A stretch of DNA of 64,000 nucleotides from Maribacter flavus. GTDB lineage: Bacteria; Bacteroidota; Bacteroidia; Flavobacteriales; Flavobacteriaceae. Within the stretch, counting starts at the first letter, position 1, and every line of letters begins with the position of its first letter. Positions 8,258 to 17,692 of the stretch are shown piece by piece. Both the position numbers and the translations under genes were made by a program. The DNA lies in the NCBI RefSeq assembly GCF_008386635.1, contig NZ_VUOE01000002.1:766665-830664 (forward strand), given 5' to 3'. Under the pieces are notes generated by a model. That model made no database searches. It was not told the origin of the DNA and saw only the letters and a list, made by a program, of their open reading frames with translations.

Positions 8258-9119
8258 CCTTTTGCTTTTTCGATGCTCGGAAACTTTCAATAACCACGGA
8301 ACTTAAAATCAGTGCTCCCCCAAAAAGAGTCGTGGCCTTTGGGATTTCGTTCAAAAATAGGGCTCCGATTAGAATCCCATAAATAGGCTGGACACTGCTC
8401 AAAATGCTTACAGTTGTGATACTGAAATGTTTGAATGTCATGAGGAAGAGACTATGCCCAATGGCGGTGGTTAGGACCCCCAAGGCTAGAAGTCCTTCCC
8501 ACTGCCCCAAGATTTCCTTTGGAGTGGTAAAAAACAAGGCCGGTAACATCAAAATCGCTATCGTCCCCGTTTGATAGACCATTAAAGTGGTTCCCTGGTA
8601 TTTTTCCACCTTCAGTTTTAATATGATATTCCGCAAGGCATAGGATACGGCCGAGACCAACCCCATTAAAATGGCCAAGGTATTGGAATCCCGTAAATTG
8701 AAATTCGGACTCAGAAAGTAAATGCCCAACAGTACCAAGGCACCGAGCAAGAGGTGCATCCTTTGCAGTTTTGATTTTAATAAAATGGGTTCCAAAAAGG
8801 CCGTTATGACCGGATATGTGAAAAGTGACAACATGCCTATGGCAACATTGGACCATTGCAGGGCATAAAAGTAAAACAACCAATGGGCGGCCATCAATAC
8901 ACCTGTGACTAGTATCAAGGGGATGTCCCCATTTTTGACCTTCAATGAGATATTTCGCCACCTACAGAAAAGTATCAGCAGGATAAAAGCAATAATTCCC
9001 CGCATCCCTGTAATGACGGGAACGGGCAAATCCACAAACCTGCCCAAAGGTCCGGAGGTGGCAATGAACAGCATCGCCAGATTGATTTCCAATAAGTGGG
9101 AAACATGGGAACGTTTCAT
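8241..9119 (-). CDS. DMT-superfamily (EamA) transporter
   Basis: A 292-residue integral membrane protein with about ten hydrophobic segments arranged as two EamA repeats, the usual length for drug/metabolite exporters of the DMT superfamily. The first repeat opens near LLEINLAMLFIATSGPLGRF; the second begins near LAILMGLVSAVSYALRN. The short basic C-terminus (RASKKQK) points to the cytoplasm. Substrate cannot be told from sequence. It lies 6 bp downstream of the large helical-repeat gene on the same strand and is likely co-transcribed with it. Confidence 0.9.
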   Translation of the reverse strand: MKRSHVSHLLEINLAMLFIATSGPLGRFVDLPVPVITGMRGIIAFILLILFCRWRNISLKVKNGDIPLILVTGVLMAAHWLFYFYALQWSNVAIGMLSLFTYPVITAFLEPILLKSKLQRMHLLLGALVLLGIYFLSPNFNLRDSNTLAILMGLVSAVSYALRNIILKLKVEKYQGTTLMVYQTGTIAILMLPALFFTTPKEILGQWEGLLALGVLTTAIGHSLFLMTFKHFSITTVSILSSVQPIYGILIGALFLNEIPKATTLFGGALILSSVVIESFRASKKQKVSSQD

Positions 9120-9125
9120 GGAGAA

Positions 9126-10670
9126 TTATCGGGTCTGTTTCAGGGCTTTTTCGCGAATGATTTCCGAAACAGGTTTATTCTCCAAATGGCTTTCCAACCA
9201 AGAAATTATATCCAAATACAGGAACGCACGCTTTTCATAAGGGTGGTCCTCATATTTTTTAAGTTCGGCATGTAATTTTTCAAATTCCCCCCTCAATTCA
9301 TTTGGATAGATACTGCCAAGATTTCTCAAAAACTTGATCATCTCTTTTTGTACCGCATGCATATCGTTCATTTTCAGCAGGAACTTATAGGTACTCTTTA
9401 ATTGCACTTCCAGGTGATAGTCCATACCCGCTTCGTAATGTGCCACCAAACTCAATACCCTGGCAAAACACATTAAATCCTCGCGCATTTTTAGATTCTT
9501 GTTATTGATGATTTTTTTGAGGTAAACGATAGAGGTTTTGTTATCACCAATGCCAAAATACAAACAGGCGATCTTGTAATACAACACCATCACATGATGG
9601 GCATCGATTCTATCCTTGTGTTTGGCGATACCGTATTCAATGATTTTTACCAGATATAGGCCTTTTTCAAAGTTTCCTTCCAGAAAATGGAGATTCAGTT
9701 TATTGGCATTGAGATACAAAAAGGCCAGGGAATTAATATTATCATTCTTAGGGAAATCCTTCTCCTTCAGAACCACCTCCATTTTTTGGAGCGTTTCCTT
9801 GAATTGGGAGCTGTATTTCACATAAAAAAGGGATTCCAAAAGGTAGTGATTTCCTTTAAGGAAGAATACGGGATTCAAATAAATCATTTCGCGGTAATCG
9901 TAGAAAAGATCCACCCATTTACTAGCGTATTTATAGGAGGAAAGGAAGTCTTGGGTCAAGAAACTATACCATAAATGTGCTTTGTACAACCAGAGTTTTT
10001 CCCTAAAACCCAAGGTTTCCACATCTACCTTTGGCAAATGTTTTGAAAAATACTGCTTTACTTTCTGAAGGTCCTCATCGCTGCGTACATACCCTACCTT
10101 TAACATCATACTGTACAATTGCAGGGAAAGGTTGGAAAGTTTACTGGTGATAACGTTCTGCCCAGACAATTCCTTTGCCTGTACCGCTAATTCATCCGCT
10201 CTGTCCGGAATGCTACGGGTGATGTACTGTGTCTCTATAATTTTCTCGAATTCCACAATTTCGTAGGCGATGTTCTTTTCCTCATTTTCAATGGCCGTCG
10301 TTTTTGCCTTGTCCAGGATTTTGAGACTCTGTTTATACAGCCCTTTCTGATACAGAATGGTGGCAAAGTCCAGCTGTTCACGAATCTGAACTCGAATATT
10401 TTGGTTCACGGGATTCAGCCTGAGACTTACCAGAATCTGCTTATAGAGATGTGCCTTTAAATTGGAAAGCTGCGCTTTTTTAACAATTCCGCTGGAAAGT
10501 ATTACCTTTTCATCATATCGCTTAATTTTGTCCAAAAGATTGAACAACGCTAGAAACTTTGCATCGGTATTCACCCCCAAACGACCTACATAAAGTTTAA
10601 ATTGCCGCTTTTCAGATTTCGAAAGCGATTTTACCAAAACGAACAACGCATCTTTATGAGCATTTGTCAT
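9126..10670 (-). CDS. Large all-helical, TPR-like protein of unknown function
   Basis: A 514-residue soluble protein with no signal peptide. It is almost wholly predicted helix, with leucine- and tyrosine-rich helical pairs resembling degenerate tetratricopeptide repeats (for example FATILYQKGLYKQSLKILDKAK near residue 105 and FGIGDNKTSIVYLKKII near residue 375). The N-terminus (LFVLVKSLSKSEKRQFKLYV) is basic. I do not recognise a catalytic motif, so a scaffold role is an inference. The start at 10670 lies directly after a good promoter, leaving almost no leader. A DMT transporter follows at 6 bp. Confidence 0.7.
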   Translation of the reverse strand: MTNAHKDALFVLVKSLSKSEKRQFKLYVGRLGVNTDAKFLALFNLLDKIKRYDEKVILSSGIVKKAQLSNLKAHLYKQILVSLRLNPVNQNIRVQIREQLDFATILYQKGLYKQSLKILDKAKTTAIENEEKNIAYEIVEFEKIIETQYITRSIPDRADELAVQAKELSGQNVITSKLSNLSLQLYSMMLKVGYVRSDEDLQKVKQYFSKHLPKVDVETLGFREKLWLYKAHLWYSFLTQDFLSSYKYASKWVDLFYDYREMIYLNPVFFLKGNHYLLESLFYVKYSSQFKETLQKMEVVLKEKDFPKNDNINSLAFLYLNANKLNLHFLEGNFEKGLYLVKIIEYGIAKHKDRIDAHHVMVLYYKIACLYFGIGDNKTSIVYLKKIINNKNLKMREDLMCFARVLSLVAHYEAGMDYHLEVQLKSTYKFLLKMNDMHAVQKEMIKFLRNLGSIYPNELRGEFEKLHAELKKYEDHPYEKRAFLYLDIISWLESHLENKPVSEIIREKALKQTR

Positions 10671-10674
10671 CGTA

Positions 10675-10704
10675 AAAATATATGTTTAAATTGTTGTAAA
10701 TCAA
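10675..10704 (-). promoter_or_regulatory. Promoter for the helical-repeat gene
   Basis: Reading the minus strand, TTG (10704-10702), a 19-bp spacer and TATATTTT (10682-10675; seven of eight bases of TAnnTTTG). The predicted start of transcription is at about 10671, one base before the annotated ATG, so the mRNA would be nearly leaderless. Confidence 0.5.
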
Positions 10705-10756
10705 TTTATTGATATTATTGAAAAGTATATTAACGTTGTAAATATTCCTGCGAAAT

Positions 10757-10788
10757 TTGCTTTTTTCGTCGGCAGCGTTATATATTCG
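10757..10788 (+). promoter_or_regulatory. Promoter for leuA-leuB
   Basis: TTG (10757-10759), a 21-bp spacer and TATATTCG (10781-10788), one mismatch from TAnnTTTG. It predicts a 5' leader of about 25 bases before the leuA ATG, which leaves no room for a peptide-type leucine attenuator. Confidence 0.55.
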
Positions 10789-10816
10789 TTTAACTTGCTA
10801 AAACTACATAAATATA

Positions 10817-11989
10817 ATGAGCAAAGATATAGTACAAATTTTTGATACTACACTTAGGGATGGAGAGCAGGTTCCAGGTTGTAAATTGGACAGGGAACAA
10901 AAGTTAGTTATAGCTGAACGGTTGGACGAACTTGGTGTAAACATAATTGAGGCGGGATTTCCTATCTCCAGTCCGGGCGATTTCAAATCCGTTGAAAGTA
11001 TAGCAAAACTGGTAAAAAATGCCACAGTTTGTGGTCTTACCAGGGCTGTAAAAAAAGATATCGAGGTAGCGGCGGAAGCCTTAAAATATGCAAAAAGACC
11101 GCGAATCCATACGGGAATAGGAACTTCGGATTCACATATAAAGCATAAATTCAATTCCAACAGGGATGCGATTATTGAACGTGCAGTTGAGGCAGTGAGT
11201 TATGCCAAGAAGTTTGTGGAGGATGTTGAATTTTATGCCGAGGATGCCGGTAGAACGGACAACGAATTTTTGGCCAGGGTGTGTGAGGCCGTAGTCAAGG
11301 CCGGAGCTACCGTTCTGAACATTCCCGATACCACCGGGTACTGCCTTCCCGAGGAATACGGTGCCAAAATGAAGTATTTGAAGGAAAACGTGAAGGGTAT
11401 AGATAAAGCTATTCTTTCCTGCCATTGCCATAACGACCTTGGTTTGGCCACCGCCAATTCCATTGCCGGGGTAATCAATGGCGCCCGTCAGATCGAATGT
11501 ACCATAAACGGAATTGGGGAGCGCGCCGGAAATACTTCGTTGGAGGAAGTGGTCATGATCATGAGACAGCACCCAAGTCTGAATTTGGATACTACCATTA
11601 ACAGCCAATTGCTCTTTGATACCAGTAAAATGGTATCGAACAAAATGGGTATGGTCGTCCAACCCAATAAGGCCATCGTTGGTGCGAACGCTTTTGCCCA
11701 TAGTTCTGGAATACATCAGGATGGCGTTATAAAGAACAGGGAAACCTATGAAATTATCGATCCCGCGGATGTTGGTGTTACCGAATCCTCCATTGTGTTG
11801 ACGGCCAGAAGCGGAAGGGCCGCATTGGCCTACCGTGCAAAGTTGGTGGGCTATGAGCTTACCAAGACCCAACTGGACAAAGTTTATGAGGAGTTTTTGA
11901 ATTTTGCGGATAGAAAAAAGGAGATTCTTGACGATGACATCCATGAAATCATTGAGTCCAGCAAGGTGAATTTACAAAGTATAGGATAA
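10817..11989 (+). CDS. leuA: 2-isopropylmalate synthase, short form
   Basis: A 390-residue enzyme condensing acetyl-CoA with 2-oxoisovalerate, the entry step to leucine. The N-terminal signature [13 protein letters not shown], the metal-binding [11 protein letters not shown] and the [13 protein letters not shown] segment are all present. The protein stops after the catalytic barrel and subdomains. It lacks the roughly 120-residue C-terminal LeuA allosteric domain of the classical 510-residue enzymes, so leucine feedback by that route is not expected. Related enzymes (homocitrate or citramalate synthases) share the barrel, but the adjacent leuB 2 bp downstream supports leuA. Confidence 0.93.
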   Translation: MSKDIVQIFDTTLRDGEQVPGCKLDREQKLVIAERLDELGVNIIEAGFPISSPGDFKSVESIAKLVKNATVCGLTRAVKKDIEVAAEALKYAKRPRIHTGIGTSDSHIKHKFNSNRDAIIERAVEAVSYAKKFVEDVEFYAEDAGRTDNEFLARVCEAVVKAGATVLNIPDTTGYCLPEEYGAKMKYLKENVKGIDKAILSCHCHNDLGLATANSIAGVINGARQIECTINGIGERAGNTSLEEVVMIMRQHPSLNLDTTINSQLLFDTSKMVSNKMGMVVQPNKAIVGANAFAHSSGIHQDGVIKNRETYEIIDPADVGVTESSIVLTARSGRAALAYRAKLVGYELTKTQLDKVYEEFLNFADRKKEILDDDIHEIIESSKVNLQSIG

Positions 11990-11991
11990 AT

Positions 11992-13110
11992 ATGCGCTTG
12001 GATATCGCTGTACTTGGAGGGGATGGCATTGGCCCGGAAGTTGTTGCCCAATCCTTAAAATGCCTACGCTCCGTAGAAGAGACCTTTGGACATACCTTTA
12101 GATTCAAGAAGGCCTTGATCGGTGCAGAGGCCATTGATAAAAAAGGGACTCCCCTACCGGACGAAACATTGAAGATTTGTAAAAATTCCGATGCTATTTT
12201 GTTCGGGGCAATTGGTATGCCCAAGTTTGATGGTAATCCAAACGCAAAGGTATGGCCGGAGCAAGGACTTTTGAAATTACGGAAGGAACTGGATCTTTTT
12301 GCGAATATCCGACCTGTCAAAGTATTTCCCGCCCTTATAAAACAATCCCCGCTCAATAAAAAGTTGATCAAGGATACCGATTTGGTGATTTATCGGGAAC
12401 TATCCGGGGGTATTTACTACGGAAACAAATCCATAGATTCCGGTACCAATGTCGCCACGGACACGTGTTCCTATTCCGAAGAGGAAATCAGCAGAATAAC
12501 ACATTTGGCCTTTAAAGCGGCAAAGAACAGAAGAAAAAAAGTGACCTTGGTCGATAAGGCCAATGTTCTGGAAACCTCCCGTTTATGGCGGAGGGTCGTA
12601 AATTCGATAGCTCAAAGCTATCCCGAAATTGAGCTGGGAACGCTTTTTATTGACAATGCCGCGGTACAGATGATACTCAACCCATCCCAGTTTGATGTAA
12701 TCCTGACGGACAATATGTTTGGGGATATTCTGTCAGACCAAGGAAGTGTCCTGGCAGGGTCTATAGGTTTACTGCCGTCAGCATCGGTGGGTACGGAACA
12801 TGCCATGTTCGAGCCTATTCACGGCTCGTACCCTGATGCAAAGGATAAAAATATTGCCAATCCTGTAGCCGCTATTTTAAGTGCCGGCATGCTTTTGCAG
12901 CATTTTAAGCTCAACGAAGAGGCCGATGCCCTTGTTGCGGCCGTTTTAAAATCCTTCTCGAAAAAAATCGTTACCCCAGATATTATGGGAAGCAGTAAGT
13001 ATGGCACCAATTACGTGGGCGATTTTATTGCGGACAATATCATGGAACTGGATGATCATTTTAACATGAACGATGAGAACATAGATTTGGGTAAGTCTAC
13101 CATAATTTAG
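11992..13110 (+). CDS. leuB: 3-isopropylmalate dehydrogenase
   Basis: A 372-residue NAD-dependent oxidative decarboxylase of the leucine pathway. Evidence: the N-terminal AVLGGDGIGPEV, the substrate-binding ELSGGIYYG, VTLVDKANVLETSRLWR, the metal-binding LTDNMFGDILSDQ, and the nucleotide-binding EPIHGSYPDA motif. It starts 2 bp after the leuA stop, so the two are translationally coupled. leuC and leuD, which complete the pathway and often accompany these genes in Flavobacteriaceae, are not in the window. The C-terminus (residues past about 350) is acidic. Confidence 0.96.
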   Translation: MRLDIAVLGGDGIGPEVVAQSLKCLRSVEETFGHTFRFKKALIGAEAIDKKGTPLPDETLKICKNSDAILFGAIGMPKFDGNPNAKVWPEQGLLKLRKELDLFANIRPVKVFPALIKQSPLNKKLIKDTDLVIYRELSGGIYYGNKSIDSGTNVATDTCSYSEEEISRITHLAFKAAKNRRKKVTLVDKANVLETSRLWRRVVNSIAQSYPEIELGTLFIDNAAVQMILNPSQFDVILTDNMFGDILSDQGSVLAGSIGLLPSASVGTEHAMFEPIHGSYPDAKDKNIANPVAAILSAGMLLQHFKLNEEADALVAAVLKSFSKKIVTPDIMGSSKYGTNYVGDFIADNIMELDDHFNMNDENIDLGKSTII

Positions 13111-13123
13111 TTCAATACCCAAC

Positions 13124-14347
13124 TTATTCCGATAATAGTTCCTTTATAAAACTATCGAATTCCACCTTGAATTCTTCGTATTTATCCCCTGTTGCGGGAC
13201 CGTTGAATCCTGTGTGTATTTTTCGTACGTTGCCTTTTTTATCCACAAAAATGGTCGTTGGATAGGAAAGTACATGATTCAGCATGGGTAGTTTCTGTTG
13301 GGCCTTTTCTTTGTCATAGCTGCCATATTGTGCCAATAGAATTGGGTAGGAGATGCCTATTCTATCTTTGAGCCGCTGTATACTTTGTAAAGCGCGTTCC
13401 TTTGTTTTTGCCTGTTCAAAGGCAAGTGCCAATACCGCCAAATCCCCAGTTGTATGATTTTTCAAGTATTCGACAAGGAATTTGGATTCGTCCAAACAGT
13501 TTGGGCACCAAGAACCCATAAGTTGAACAATGACTACCTTATTTTCGTAGGAAGGATTGGATAGGGATACCATCTCCCCCTTTAAGTTTGGAAAGGAGAA
13601 GTCGAACTTATCATAGCCTTCTTTTATAAACGTAAGGGAATCCGGACTAGGGAGTTCATAATTTTCGTTTCTCACGGCCATGAAAGGTTCTTTAAAGTGA
13701 TTGCCCGAATAGAAAATCCCGTTCATGGTACTATCCGTTACTTTTGCTTGAAACAAAAAGGCATGTGCCCCGTCAAATGCCGAAACCTTTAATGAATCCT
13801 TGTCCATGACACCTTCTAGAAATCGGTAGTCACCGGTTGTTGTTCTAAAGGTTCCTGAAACAATTCCATTTTTTTGGCTAAAAATACCTTTGCCCATATA
13901 GCTGTCATCAGTTCCCGGGCTGAACTCTGTTTCCCATATTCCGGTTGCATCGGTAGTGTTTGAATTTACATTTGAAAATCGTTCTTCAATCCCAAATTCG
14001 GCTTCAAATGGAACTACCCTATCCAAACTTTCAATGACAAATACCCCATCCATGGATTCACTATCGATCTTCGCGGAAATATAACCTTCAAAAACAGGTG
14101 CTTTTATCAGAATAGAATCCCCTTCCACCAAAATTTCATCAACCAATATGGTCTCATCCCCATTTAATATTTTCATTTGAATTGTTTCCCCTGCATTAGC
14201 GGTCAATTCAAAATTAAAGGGAAGTATCTGTTTGTCCTTCACTTCCAGTTTGGCCTGCCAAATACCTTCTTTTGGCCTACTCTTTTTTTCACTGTTTGCA
14301 CAACCGCTAAGAAGCATTAATAAAATGGGAATAAAGGCTTTTCTCAT
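13124..14347 (-). CDS. TlpA/ResA-like thioredoxin-fold lipoprotein
   Basis: A 407-residue lipoprotein (lipobox LLSGC, C16). The N-terminal 240 residues form a beta-rich domain of unknown type seen in Bacteroidota TlpA proteins. The C-terminal 160 residues are a thioredoxin-like domain with an intact redox motif in LMGSWCPNCLDES, then a cis-proline region near LSYPTTIFVDKKG. It probably acts as an envelope thiol-disulfide reductase. The partner is not visible locally. It is convergent with leuB, with only 13 bp between the stops. Confidence 0.88.
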   Translation of the reverse strand: MRKAFIPILLMLLSGCANSEKKSRPKEGIWQAKLEVKDKQILPFNFELTANAGETIQMKILNGDETILVDEILVEGDSILIKAPVFEGYISAKIDSESMDGVFVIESLDRVVPFEAEFGIEERFSNVNSNTTDATGIWETEFSPGTDDSYMGKGIFSQKNGIVSGTFRTTTGDYRFLEGVMDKDSLKVSAFDGAHAFLFQAKVTDSTMNGIFYSGNHFKEPFMAVRNENYELPSPDSLTFIKEGYDKFDFSFPNLKGEMVSLSNPSYENKVVIVQLMGSWCPNCLDESKFLVEYLKNHTTGDLAVLALAFEQAKTKERALQSIQRLKDRIGISYPILLAQYGSYDKEKAQQKLPMLNHVLSYPTTIFVDKKGNVRKIHTGFNGPATGDKYEEFKVEFDSFIKELLSE

Positions 14348-14423
14348 AACTTTTGGATTCTATTGCGAATTAACGACTTAAAAACCTCATTTTAAAATTC
14401 GGGATAAAACAATCCGCCGTCTG

Positions 14424-14454
14424 TTGAATCTGTTATACCATTGTTTTATCTTTA
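14424..14454 (+). promoter_or_regulatory. Promoter for pheT
   Basis: TTG (14424-14426), a 20-bp spacer and TATCTTTA (14447-14454), one base off the TAnnTTTG consensus, leaving a leader of about 16 bases. No Phe attenuator or T-box structure is seen. Confidence 0.5.
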
Positions 14455-14473
14455 CGCGCTTTAAAATGGATCG

Positions 14474-16906
14474 ATGAAAATATCTTACAACTGGCTTAAG
14501 CAGTTTATCAATATAGATTGGAACTCCCAAAAAACAGGAGAACTTCTAACGGATTTAGGACTGGAAGTTGAAGGAATAACTCCTTTCGAATCCGTTAAAG
14601 GAGGTTTGGAAGGCATTGTTGTAGGACATGTGCTTAGTTGTGAACAACATCCAAACGCCGACAGGCTGAAGGTGACCAAGGTCGATATAGGTAACGGAGC
14701 GCTCGTACAAATTGTCTGTGGCGCACCCAATGTTGCAAAAGGTCAAAAAGTGCCCGTGGCCACTGTTGGCACTACCCTATATACCAAGGAAGGAGAGGCA
14801 TGGAAGATAAAAAAAGGTAAAATACGTGGCGAGGAAAGCCATGGAATGATTTGTGCCGAAGATGAACTGGGACTTGGGGAGAGTCATGACGGTATCATGA
14901 TCCTGGATGACACTTTGAAACCTGGGACTTTGGCCTCTGAAGTTTTCAAGGTTGAGAAGGATGAAGTTTTTGAAATTGGCCTTACGCCTAACCGCGCGGA
15001 TGCCATGAGTCATTTTGGTGTTGCCAGGGACCTTAAGGCGGGCTTGAAACAAAAGGAAATCAATAAGGAATTGATTACCCCGCCCGTGAGCCATTTTAAT
15101 GTTTCCAACAGATCGCTGAGAATAGATGTTGATGTCAAAAACAATAGCCTTGCACCAAGATATTGCGGTGTGACAATTAGCAATATTCTGGTGCAACCGT
15201 CCCCGGATTGGCTCAAAAACCGTTTAAAGGCCATTGGTCTTACGCCCAAGAACAACGTGGTGGATGCCACCAATTATGTTCTGCACGAATTGGGGCAACC
15301 GCTACATGCATTCGATGCGAATAAAATAAAAGGGGGTAAAATTGAGGTGAAGACCTTGCCAAAAGGAACAAAATTCGTTACCCTGGATGGCGTGGAAAGG
15401 GAATTGCACGAGGACGACCTAATGATCTGCGATGCCGAAAAGCCCATGTGTATTGCGGGGGTTTTTGGAGGTATCCATTCCGGAGTTACGGAACACACTA
15501 CGGCCATATTTTTGGAAAGTGCTTATTTCAATCCGGTGTCCATCCGAAAAACGGCAAAAAGGCACGGACTCAATACCGATGCTTCCTTTCGGTTTGAGCG
15601 GGGAATCGATATTGAAAATGTAGAGTATAGCCTAAAGCGGGCCGCTCTGCTGATCAAGGAAATAGCGGGTGGGGACATTACTTCGGATATTGTTGATCTA
15701 TACCCAAAAAAACACAAGGATTTTGAGGTGTTTTTGGCCTTTGAAAAAATCAATAAACTAATTGGACAGAATATTCCCCAAGATACCATCAAATCCATTT
15801 TGGCTTCGTTGGATATCAAAGTACGGAACGTTACGGAAGCCGGAATGGGGCTAACCGTACCATCCTATCGTGTGGATGTACAGCGCCAAGTGGACGTTAT
15901 CGAGGAGATTCTAAGGGTATATGGTTATAACAATATTGCCTTTAGCGAAAAATTGAATGCATCCGTTGCTTCCTCAAGTCCGTACGAAGATTACAAAATT
16001 CAACAGATAATTGGGGATTTATTGGCTTCCAGAGGCTATTTTGAAACGCTAACCAATAGTTTGACTTCCCCCGATTACGAAAATCTTTTGGAGGGGGATT
16101 TAAAGGAACGAAAACATGTGACCATTTTGAATCCTTTGAGTGGCGAATTATCGGTACTAAGGAAGTCATCCTTGTTCACAGCTTTGGAATCGGCCAGTTT
16201 CAATATCAACAGAAAGCGACAGAATTTAAAGCTATTTGAGTTCGGTAAGACCTACTACCATGAGGATACGGACCGCAAAGAGGACAAATATCTTGGTATC
16301 CTTTTAAGTGGTGATACTAATGCAAACAGTTGGACGGATTCTTCCAAAAAATCGGATTTCTTTCTTCTCAAGTCCATTGTGGATACTGTTTTGGAACGTT
16401 TGGGGATTCAGGATTTAAAGGTGGAACCGGACACTTCCAAATTATTTTCGGAAGGTGTCTCCTACAAAAATCATGAAGGCACGGCCCTCGTTTCCTTCGG
16501 ACTCGTTAAAAAAGGGATTTTAAAACACTTCGATATTAAGCAGCAAATTTTTTATGCCGATTTTCAGTGGGACGAAGTTTTAAATAGTCTTAAAAGGACC
16601 GGTATAACCTTCAAGGAAATTTCAAAATACCCAGAGGTAAAAAGGGATTTCGCCCTACTACTTGATGATGCAGTAACCTTCAAGGATGTTTATGATCTTG
16701 GATTTAGGACGGAGCGTAAACTGTTGACGCAGATAAATTTGTTTGATGTTTATCAAGGAAGCAATTTGCCGGAGGGCAAAAAGTCGTATGCCGTAAGCTT
16801 TACGTTAAAGGATACCAATGGCACCTTGACAGATGCACAAATAGATAAGATAATGGACAAGCTGCAAAGCAACTACGAGAAGGAACTTAAAGCTGAACTA
16901 CGATAG
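14474..16906 (+). CDS. pheT: Phenylalanine-tRNA ligase beta subunit
   Basis: An 810-residue subunit of the tetrameric phenylalanyl-tRNA synthetase, normal length. Domains in order: the N-terminal B1 part and tRNA-binding OB domain (about residues 40-150, VVGHVLSCEQHPNADRLKVTKV), the B3/4 editing domain (about 215-390, with YCGVTISN and ATNYVLHELGQPLHAFDANKI), B5, the catalytic-like core, and the C-terminal ferredoxin-like anticodon-binding domain (from about 715, KYPEVKRDFALLLDD). pheS is not adjacent, which is usual in this phylum. It is monocistronic by its own promoter and convergent with the fasciclin gene. Confidence 0.97.
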   Translation: MKISYNWLKQFINIDWNSQKTGELLTDLGLEVEGITPFESVKGGLEGIVVGHVLSCEQHPNADRLKVTKVDIGNGALVQIVCGAPNVAKGQKVPVATVGTTLYTKEGEAWKIKKGKIRGEESHGMICAEDELGLGESHDGIMILDDTLKPGTLASEVFKVEKDEVFEIGLTPNRADAMSHFGVARDLKAGLKQKEINKELITPPVSHFNVSNRSLRIDVDVKNNSLAPRYCGVTISNILVQPSPDWLKNRLKAIGLTPKNNVVDATNYVLHELGQPLHAFDANKIKGGKIEVKTLPKGTKFVTLDGVERELHEDDLMICDAEKPMCIAGVFGGIHSGVTEHTTAIFLESAYFNPVSIRKTAKRHGLNTDASFRFERGIDIENVEYSLKRAALLIKEIAGGDITSDIVDLYPKKHKDFEVFLAFEKINKLIGQNIPQDTIKSILASLDIKVRNVTEAGMGLTVPSYRVDVQRQVDVIEEILRVYGYNNIAFSEKLNASVASSSPYEDYKIQQIIGDLLASRGYFETLTNSLTSPDYENLLEGDLKERKHVTILNPLSGELSVLRKSSLFTALESASFNINRKRQNLKLFEFGKTYYHEDTDRKEDKYLGILLSGDTNANSWTDSSKKSDFFLLKSIVDTVLERLGIQDLKVEPDTSKLFSEGVSYKNHEGTALVSFGLVKKGILKHFDIKQQIFYADFQWDEVLNSLKRTGITFKEISKYPEVKRDFALLLDDAVTFKDVYDLGFRTERKLLTQINLFDVYQGSNLPEGKKSYAVSFTLKDTNGTLTDAQIDKIMDKLQSNYEKELKAELR

Positions 16907-16909
16907 GAA

Positions 16910-17482
16910 TTAAAAAAGGTTTACAGGAAAAAATACACTGTCTATTTCGTGTATTACCCCGTTGCGTTGTTCGGAATCAGCTGTGACTATTTTTGCCTGA
17001 TTTCCTTTCGGATCCGTCAACACGATATCAATGCCCTTCATGGTAGCCGTAATTTTCTCTCCCAATATGGTTGTGAAAGAGGCCTCGCCATTTCCCCTGC
17101 ACATTGCCCTTAAGATAGTGGAGGCCGATATTTTTCCCGCAATGATGTGATAGGACATAATGGCTTTTAGCTTCTCCTTGTTATCGGGATTTAGAAGTAA
17201 TTTCTTGGTAACGTCCGATAGTTTATTGAAGGCGGCATTTGAAGGTGCAAAAACGGTGAATTGCGCATCGTACGCCAGCAGGCAATCCAACTCCGAAGCC
17301 CTTAAGGCTGCCAAAAGCACACTGTGCGTTTCCGTTTTTTCGGTGATAGACAATAATGAGTTTCCTATGGGAAGGAAATTTGCGGAAGTAGTTTCAAATG
17401 CATCCGTTTTAGGTTCTTGGGCAGTGCAGAACGCTGTAAAAAGGATACATAAAAAAGACACAGGGGATGTCCAGTTTTTCAT
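16910..17482 (-). CDS. Exported fasciclin-domain protein
   Basis: A 190-residue secreted protein. It has a signal peptide (MKNWTSPVSFLCILFTAFCTA) followed by one fasciclin (FAS1) domain: ETHSVLLAALRASELDCLL, FTVFAPSNAAFNKL (the H1 motif), LKAIMSYHIIAG (the YH motif) and NGVIHEIDSVFFP (the H2 motif). FAS1 domains mediate adhesion or act as extracellular matrix modules. The reading frame is open further upstream to 17581, but I chose ATG 17482 because it places the signal peptide at the N-terminus. Confidence 0.88.
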   Translation of the reverse strand: MKNWTSPVSFLCILFTAFCTAQEPKTDAFETTSANFLPIGNSLLSITEKTETHSVLLAALRASELDCLLAYDAQFTVFAPSNAAFNKLSDVTKKLLLNPDNKEKLKAIMSYHIIAGKISASTILRAMCRGNGEASFTTILGEKITATMKGIDIVLTDPKGNQAKIVTADSEQRNGVIHEIDSVFFPVNLF

Positions 17483-17660
17483 TTCAAAAGGGTTCTCGGT
17501 TTGGGGCAATGGTGTTTGTTCGATGAATGGTCGTAGAACATGGACAATATACATTCTTAAGACGTATGTGCCTTCTATCAAAACATGATAATTATCAATT
17601 TTAACATTATTTTAACAATTATGTGATTTTCTTGGCTTTACTATAAATTCATTTATTGTC

Positions 17661-17668
17661 TAACTTTG
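17661..17668 (+). promoter_or_regulatory. Promoter -7 element
   Basis: TAACTTTG, an exact TAnnTTTG match. Its overlap with the TTG at 17666 argues that translation of the next gene starts at ATG 17693, about 21 bases after the predicted transcription start. Confidence 0.5.
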
Positions 17669-17692
17669 AAAGAGTTGCTAAAAAAAAGAAAT

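Noticed and set aside
11132-11944. 270-codon minus-strand frame inside leuA
   Set aside because: It mirrors the codon pattern of leuA; its protein is His/Gly-rich with no family resemblance.
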